Part shown: positions 59,669 through 64,000 of the stretch, in pieces | Numbering within the stretch: position 1 is the first letter of the stretch | How the letters are laid out: each line of letters starts with the position of its first letter | Assembly: GCF_963678225.1 (NCBI RefSeq) | Contig: NZ_OY782763.1 | Coordinates: forward strand, 1,054,001 to 1,118,000 | DNA: 64,000 nt | Direction: 5' to 3' | Source: an uncultured Cohaesibacter sp. | GTDB lineage: Bacteria; Pseudomonadota; Alphaproteobacteria; Rhizobiales; Cohaesibacteraceae | The notes under the pieces: generated by a model | Told to the model about the DNA's origin: nothing | Databases searched by the model: none | Seen by the model: only the letters and a program-made list of their open reading frames with translations | Position numbers and translations under genes: made by a program

Positions 59669-60967
59669 TTATTGGTCCGACAGGGTCAATCCAGCCAGCG
59701 CCTCCGGCATTTGACAATCGAAGAAGAAGGTCTCCGCGCCAAAATTGCCCGATTTGAGAGCCAGCGAATAAGGCTTATCGATAGCGCGTACCCATGGCAC
59801 ACCCGGAGCGATCTGCGGGCCGATGGCAAAGCCGGAAAGCGCCAGCGCCTTAACGGCCGCCCCGGACGTTTCTCCACCGGCAACGACAAAGCGCGTGATG
59901 CCCTGCTCTGCCAGAATGCCCGAGACAACGGCGAAGGTCTGCTCAATGGCGTTGGATGCCTTCGCGCCATATTTCTTCTGTATGGTCTGCAGCGTTTCAG
60001 GGTCAGCTGTGGCATGCAACATAGGGGAAAGACAGTCCGGCCCGGATGGCTGATCAAGCACCCATGCGGCCAGCTCTTTGCCATACCCCTCAGCATTGGC
60101 CATGCAGCGTTCCGGTTCGACGGCGCGTGACGGAGCTTTGGCCTTATAAAGGGCAACCTGTCGGTTGGTCATCGTGGAGCAAGACCCGGCAAGAACAATC
60201 CCCCGCCCCGGTTGCGCAGCCCCTGCTTTTGCCGCGTCTTCCGCGTCGGCCTGATCAGGCTGTTTCAGGGCTCTGGCTATGCCAGCCCCCAAGCCGGACC
60301 CGCCGGTTACGAGCGGCATGTTCATGACGGCTTCACCAACGATGTCCAGATGGGTATCCGTAATGCTGTCCAGCACCATATAGCGTTTACCCTCTGCTCG
60401 TGCAGCTTCCAAAGCCTCTTTGACTGCCTTGACGCCTTCGTCGATGGTTTCTGCAGGAACAACCCCACAGCGGCCCGCAGACTGGCCTTCCATAAGGCGT
60501 ATCAGACTGCTGTCTGTCATGGGGGTGATGGGATGATTGCGCATGCCCGATTCTTCCAGCAACACACCATTGACGAACAGATAGCCGTTGTAGATCGTAC
60601 GGCCATTGATCGGCAGAGCGGGGCAAACCACCGTCAAGCTATCATCAAGGGCATCCAGCAGAGCGTCAGCCACGGGGCCGATATTGCCTTCCTTGCTGGA
60701 ATCGAAGGTGGAGCAGTATTTCTGGAAAATCCGCTTGCACCCTTTCGCGCGCAGCCATTCAAGGGCTTGCAGACTTTCTGCAATCGCCTCGTCGGCAGGA
60801 CAGGACCGCGACTTCAGCGAAATCACAATGGCTTCGGCATCCACCTCGATGCCGTCCGAGGGAACCCCGATCAACTGTGTCGTGGCCAGCCCGTTGGCAA
60901 CCAGAAACCCGGCAATATCGGTCGCTCCGGTGAAATCGTCAGCAATCACGCCCAATAACAAGCTCAT
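59669..60967 (-). CDS. otnK: Four-carbon acid sugar kinase OtnK (DUF1537)
   Basis: A 432-residue kinase of the DUF1537 family that phosphorylates 3-oxo-tetronates or related acid sugars at C4. The N-terminal domain begins LLGVIADDFTGATDIAGFL, with DDFTGATD the family signature; the C-terminal ATP-binding part has VLAGSCSTMTNRQVALYK and VVAGGETSGAAVKAL. The ATG at 60965-60967 has AAAGGAATG upstream. OtnK and OtnC act in consecutive steps in known D-erythronate/L-threonate pathways. The oxidising dehydrogenase that gives the 3-oxo acid is not visible here and may lie beyond the window. Confidence 0.92.
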   Translation of the reverse strand: MSLLLGVIADDFTGATDIAGFLVANGLATTQLIGVPSDGIEVDAEAIVISLKSRSCPADEAIAESLQALEWLRAKGCKRIFQKYCSTFDSSKEGNIGPVADALLDALDDSLTVVCPALPINGRTIYNGYLFVNGVLLEESGMRNHPITPMTDSSLIRLMEGQSAGRCGVVPAETIDEGVKAVKEALEAARAEGKRYMVLDSITDTHLDIVGEAVMNMPLVTGGSGLGAGIARALKQPDQADAEDAAKAGAAQPGRGIVLAGSCSTMTNRQVALYKAKAPSRAVEPERCMANAEGYGKELAAWVLDQPSGPDCLSPMLHATADPETLQTIQKKYGAKASNAIEQTFAVVSGILAEQGITRFVVAGGETSGAAVKALALSGFAIGPQIAPGVPWVRAIDKPYSLALKSGNFGAETFFFDCQMPEALAGLTLSDQ

Positions 60968-61043
60968 CTTTCCATTCCTTTGTCTTACGCTTGAAGCTTC
61001 GCTCTTGCGGCATCCTTGGCACACTCGGCGAAGTTCAGGTCCA

Positions 61044-61634
61044 TCACGACAGGCCTTCCACAGCCAACTCGGTCAAATGTCCTTCATGAAAGCACCAGAT
61101 GGCATCCTGCGGCACATTTGAGATCATCGCTTCTTCGGGCGTCATGCTCGTCAGAAGCCCTCGAAAAACCCGCCCGATCATGCCATGAGCAATCACCAGG
61201 ATTGCGCTTTCAGTGCGCTCGCCGAGCCATTCCTTGACGCGGCGGGCAGCAAGCTCGAACCCTTCGCCATCCGGGCTGTAAAACCCCCAGGCAGAGCGTG
61301 GGATGTCGGCGAGTGCCTCCCCATGAAGACGGGCAATCTCCTCGCCAGTCCACCCCTCCCAGGAGCCGAGACCCACTTCCTTGACGCGCGGTTCCAGCAT
61401 GACCGGCCCCAGAGCCACCTCCTCTGCAATCAATGCAGAGGTGGCCACAGCCCGCCCAAGCGGGCTGACCCAGGTGGGCAGATTGTCTGCCCCCACACTG
61501 GCAAGGGTACGACCTGTACGCTTGGCCTGTACCCGGCCTTTGGCCGTCAACAGTGAGTCCTGCTGGCCCTGCATCCGGTCATCGCGGTTCCACTCGGTCT
61601 CGCCATGTCGCACCAGATAGATCTTGGTTGTCAT
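61044..61634 (-). CDS. Histidine phosphatase in the tetronate cluster
   Basis: A 196-residue phosphoglycerate-mutase-like phosphatase. The catalytic RHGETEWN (residues 9-16), QGQQDSLLTAKG, SPLGRAVATSALIAEE, the acid Glu in EVGLGSWEGWTGEE and the second catalytic His in LVIAHGMIGRV are all intact. The gene lies between dctM and otnK. No phosphatase is known in the DUF1537 pathway, so it could dephosphorylate an overflow intermediate or process a phosphorylated precursor. I used the ATG at 61632-61634, with GAGAGG upstream. Confidence 0.9.
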   Translation of the reverse strand: MTTKIYLVRHGETEWNRDDRMQGQQDSLLTAKGRVQAKRTGRTLASVGADNLPTWVSPLGRAVATSALIAEEVALGPVMLEPRVKEVGLGSWEGWTGEEIARLHGEALADIPRSAWGFYSPDGEGFELAARRVKEWLGERTESAILVIAHGMIGRVFRGLLTSMTPEEAMISNVPQDAIWCFHEGHLTELAVEGLS

Positions 61635-61695
61635 GTCGATCATGCCTCTCTGCCTTCTCTTGCAAGGTTCCAGCGATCTGCTTTGCCCCAAGGCA

Positions 61696-62958
61696 TCAGG
61701 ATGCCCATGTGGTGAAGGCCGGAACGAAGGTCACAAGCATCAGGACCGCAATCATGATCATCCAGAAGGGAACAAAACTCTTGGTCAGCTTGAGCGCCGG
61801 AACTCCGGAAATGTTCGCCGCGACATACATGGCGGTCCCGACCGGTGGCGTCAGCAGGCCAATCGTAAGGTTGATGACCATGACAAGGCCGAACTGAACA
61901 GGATCAATGCCAAGGCTTGATGCAACAGGGCCGAGAATGGGCGTCAGCAACAGAATGGCCGGTCCGCTATCGATAAACATGCCAACGATGAGCAGCATGA
62001 CGTTGATGAGAAGCAACAGGATATATTTGTTGTCCGTCAACGACAGGATCTTGCCTGCCAGATATTGCGGAATCTGCTCACTGGTCAGCAGCCAGCCGAA
62101 AAGGGACGTCGACGCGATGATGGCGGAGATGACAGCCGTTGCAATAGCCGCTTCCATGCAGATGCGCGGGATCTTGGCGAGGGTGATTTCCTTATAGACA
62201 AACATGCCGACAAACAGCGCATAAACAGACACAACCGCGCCACCTTCCGTCGGGGTGAAGATCCCCATGCGGATACCACCGATGATGATGATAGGCATCA
62301 TCAGCGCCCAGCTGGCATCCTTGAAGCGGCGGCATTTTTCCTGATGGCTCACCTTGCCTTCTTTGGGATAGCCCATTTTGCGGGCGAAATAGTAGGAGTA
62401 GGCCAGGAAGCCCAGACCGATAAGCACACCCGGCGCAATGGCGGCCATGAACAAATCGCCAATCGACGACTGCGTCGCAACACCATAGATGATGATGGCG
62501 ATAGATGGCGGAACAATCAGCCCGATGCTGCCCGAGCAGGCAACAAGCGCTGCGGAGAAGCCCGCATCATATTTGCGGTCTTTCATCTCGGGGATCATGA
62601 CCGAGCCCAGCGCAGCCACATCCGCCACACCAGAGCCGGAAATGCCCCCCATGATGACGCCACTTAGCGAAACCACATGGCCCAGACTGCCCCGCACATT
62701 GCCAACAAAGGACAGGGTGAAATTGATGATCCGGCGCGTAATGCCACCGTGCCCCATCAGGGAACCGGCCAACATGAACAGCGGAATCGCCATCAAGGGA
62801 AAAGAATCCACGGCGGTAAACATGCGCTGTCCGAAAAGGGCAATTGGAAAGCCCTTGTAGAAAATCGCTGCGACAGAGGCCAGCGCCAGTCCGAAACCGA
62901 CAGGCAGACCGAGAACAAGGAAAAAGGCAAATCCGCCAAACAAGATCAAGCCAAGCAC
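61696..62958 (-). CDS. TRAP transporter large permease DctM (TRAP4)
   Basis: A 420-residue channel subunit with motifs VDSFPLMAIPLFMLAGSLM, ISGSGVADVAALGSVMIPEM, VPPSIAIIIYGVATQSSI and LVMVINLTIGLLTPPVG. It starts 3 bp after dctQ. As part of the same transcript as otnK and otnC it presumably imports a four-carbon acid sugar such as threonate or erythronate (inference from known TRAP-DUF1537 linkage). Confidence 0.95.
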   Translation of the reverse strand: MLGLILFGGFAFFLVLGLPVGFGLALASVAAIFYKGFPIALFGQRMFTAVDSFPLMAIPLFMLAGSLMGHGGITRRIINFTLSFVGNVRGSLGHVVSLSGVIMGGISGSGVADVAALGSVMIPEMKDRKYDAGFSAALVACSGSIGLIVPPSIAIIIYGVATQSSIGDLFMAAIAPGVLIGLGFLAYSYYFARKMGYPKEGKVSHQEKCRRFKDASWALMMPIIIIGGIRMGIFTPTEGGAVVSVYALFVGMFVYKEITLAKIPRICMEAAIATAVISAIIASTSLFGWLLTSEQIPQYLAGKILSLTDNKYILLLLINVMLLIVGMFIDSGPAILLLTPILGPVASSLGIDPVQFGLVMVINLTIGLLTPPVGTAMYVAANISGVPALKLTKSFVPFWMIMIAVLMLVTFVPAFTTWAS

Positions 62959-62961
62959 TGT

Positions 62962-63435
62962 TCAGTCCTCCAGTTTGGCGGTCAGGTGGCCCCAAACCGC
63001 GCGCAATGCGAAATAGCCAAGAGCAATCCCGCTGAAGGGGATGACCAGATAAACGAGATACATGGGCAGATCCAAAGCCGGACTGCGTTGGTTCATACCG
63101 AATTTCATCAGCGCAATGCCGCCAAAGAACAGGGCAATCGCCAGAATGAAGATAAAGGATGTATTGATGACTGCTAGCACCCGACGCGGAGCGGGAGACA
63201 GAATATCGGATAGAATGTCGAGCGCGACATGGGCACCCGAGCGAAAGGCCGCCGCCAGACCGAGAAAGGAAATCCAGACGAAGACATACCGTCCGACTTC
63301 TTCAGACCAGCTCAGAGAATGATGCATCAGATAGCGTGCAACGACCTGCGTGAAGGTAAGGCCCATCATGACGAACATGAGGCTTGCTATGATCCAGAGC
63401 AGCGTTCGGTGAATAAATGTGTCTAGCTTTTCCAT
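62962..63435 (-). CDS. TRAP transporter small permease DctQ (TRAP4)
   Basis: A 157-residue four-helix membrane subunit. HHSLSWSEEVGRYVFVWISF is the DctQ signature and GAHVALDILSDIL follows it. The ATG at 63433-63435 has GGAGGAG nearby; the frame continues to 63483 without a site. It lies 126 bp downstream of dctP. Confidence 0.92.
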   Translation of the reverse strand: MEKLDTFIHRTLLWIIASLMFVMMGLTFTQVVARYLMHHSLSWSEEVGRYVFVWISFLGLAAAFRSGAHVALDILSDILSPAPRRVLAVINTSFIFILAIALFFGGIALMKFGMNQRSPALDLPMYLVYLVIPFSGIALGYFALRAVWGHLTAKLED

Positions 63436-63561
63436 GATGGCTCCTCCGCCGTCTTTCAAATCGTGGAAAATGGGCCACCGCACCGTTCTTCAAACCGCAG
63501 AGGAGCAAATGCTCGATCAGCAAAAAGGATGCAGCGCGATGGCGAGGATCAGATCCGTCTA

Positions 63562-64000
63562 TTACCGGCCCAGAGTTTTCTGGATGCGGTTATAGAGGTC
63601 GAGATTGACGTCTTTGGCAAAAGCTTCATGGGCCTTTGTTGCGGCAGCCGCGATCGGACCATTATCGGGATGGGTAACCTGCAGACCACCATCGACCATT
63701 TCCTGCAGGAGTTTTTCAGCCTGCTCGCTGACAGCCTTATTTTCTGCTTCGGTTGCAGCGGCGGCAGCTTCGGTGACGATTTTCTGCTGTTCTTCTGTCA
63801 GCTGTTGCCAGCGGACATTGCTCATGGCGATGGTGACATATTCATATTTGTGATCGGTGAAGGCGATATATTTCTGCACTTCGTTGATGCGGCCACCATA
63901 GATGAACGGGATCGGGTTTTCCTGAGCTTCAATCACATTTTGCTCAAGACCGGTATAGACCTCACTCCAGGCCATCGGTGTCGGGTTGGCACCGATTTCA
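63562..64000 (-). CDS. TRAP transporter solute-binding protein DctP (TRAP4, 5' end beyond window)
   Basis: About 145 C-terminal codons of a periplasmic binding protein are present; the N-terminus with the signal peptide and the ligand Arg lies outside. EIGANPTPMAWSEVYTGLEQ, VIEAQENPIPFIYGG and SNVRWQQLTEEQQKIVTEA are standard DctP C-lobe motifs. The residue set around AQENP replaces DGQENP of the SiaP type, consistent with another ligand class. The following otnK/otnC genes suggest a tetronate ligand. Confidence 0.93.
   Translation of the reverse strand, partial: EIGANPTPMAWSEVYTGLEQNVIEAQENPIPFIYGGRINEVQKYIAFTDHKYEYVTIAMSNVRWQQLTEEQQKIVTEAAAAATEAENKAVSEQAEKLLQEMVDGGLQVTHPDNGPIAAAATKAHEAFAKDVNLDLYNRIQKTLGR

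Overview
The window reads as a chromosomal segment of an alphaproteobacterium, most likely a marine or host-associated member of the Hyphomicrobiales (a Cohaesibacter-like organism would fit; this assignment is inference). Supporting evidence is a GapR (DUF2312) gene, an alphaproteobacterial L36 without zinc cysteines, a DUF1036-pyruvate kinase pair, a metH-metF-ArsR/methyltransferase operon, and the very high density of TRAP transporters. No rRNA, tRNA, CRISPR array, insertion sequence or phage gene was recognised.

Region 1 (1-16.5 kb) is mostly housekeeping: metH (cut by the left edge), metF and an ArsR-type regulator fused to a methyltransferase; a NUDIX hydrolase; gapR; a DUF1036 protein with pyruvate kinase; a chemoreceptor; rpmJ; a CBS protein with an NhaD-type antiporter; and a KdsB-like cytidylyltransferase with a histidine phosphatase. 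Region 2 (16.5-23.3 kb) holds a copper module (DUF302 protein, Cu(+) P-type ATPase with a His-rich N-terminus, tiny membrane peptide), an L,D-transpeptidase and a LysR/YeiH divergent pair.

Region 3 (23.4-51 kb) is an acid-sugar catabolic island. It has three complete TRAP systems. TRAP1 sits with a zinc alcohol dehydrogenase, a GntR regulator, uxaB and uxaA (hexuronate pathway). TRAP2 sits with kduI, kduD, a YhcH/YiaL-type protein, a 2-hydroxyacid dehydrogenase, a zinc alcohol dehydrogenase and its own GntR (unsaturated uronates, ketodeoxyuronates). TRAP3 is SiaP-like and is followed by an N-acetylneuraminate-lyase-like aldolase and a short-chain dehydrogenase, again with its own GntR. An RTX protein and a Gfo/Idh oxidoreductase lie between the first two.

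Region 4 (51-57.9 kb) links an aspartase carrying an N-terminal cNMP-binding-like domain, an M20 carboxypeptidase, a DcuC-type carrier, an alpha/beta hydrolase and a LysR regulator. Region 5 (58-64 kb, running off the right edge) is a fourth TRAP system with otnK (DUF1537 kinase), otnC (class II aldolase), a histidine phosphatase and a DeoR regulator, that is, a four-carbon acid sugar (tetronate) pathway.

The most informative non-coding signal is a three-member set of matching operators (core TCAT-N3-ATGA) placed over TTGACA-type promoters in front of the 23.4-kb dehydrogenase/GntR divergon, the TRAP1 dctP gene and uxaA. It ties these separate transcripts into one predicted GntR regulon. Other candidates are an ArsR-type palindrome before the methionine operon, a 40-bp dyad plus an intergenic stem-loop around the CBS-nhaD pair, operators at both other GntR genes, and stem-loops immediately after dctP in each complete TRAP operon.
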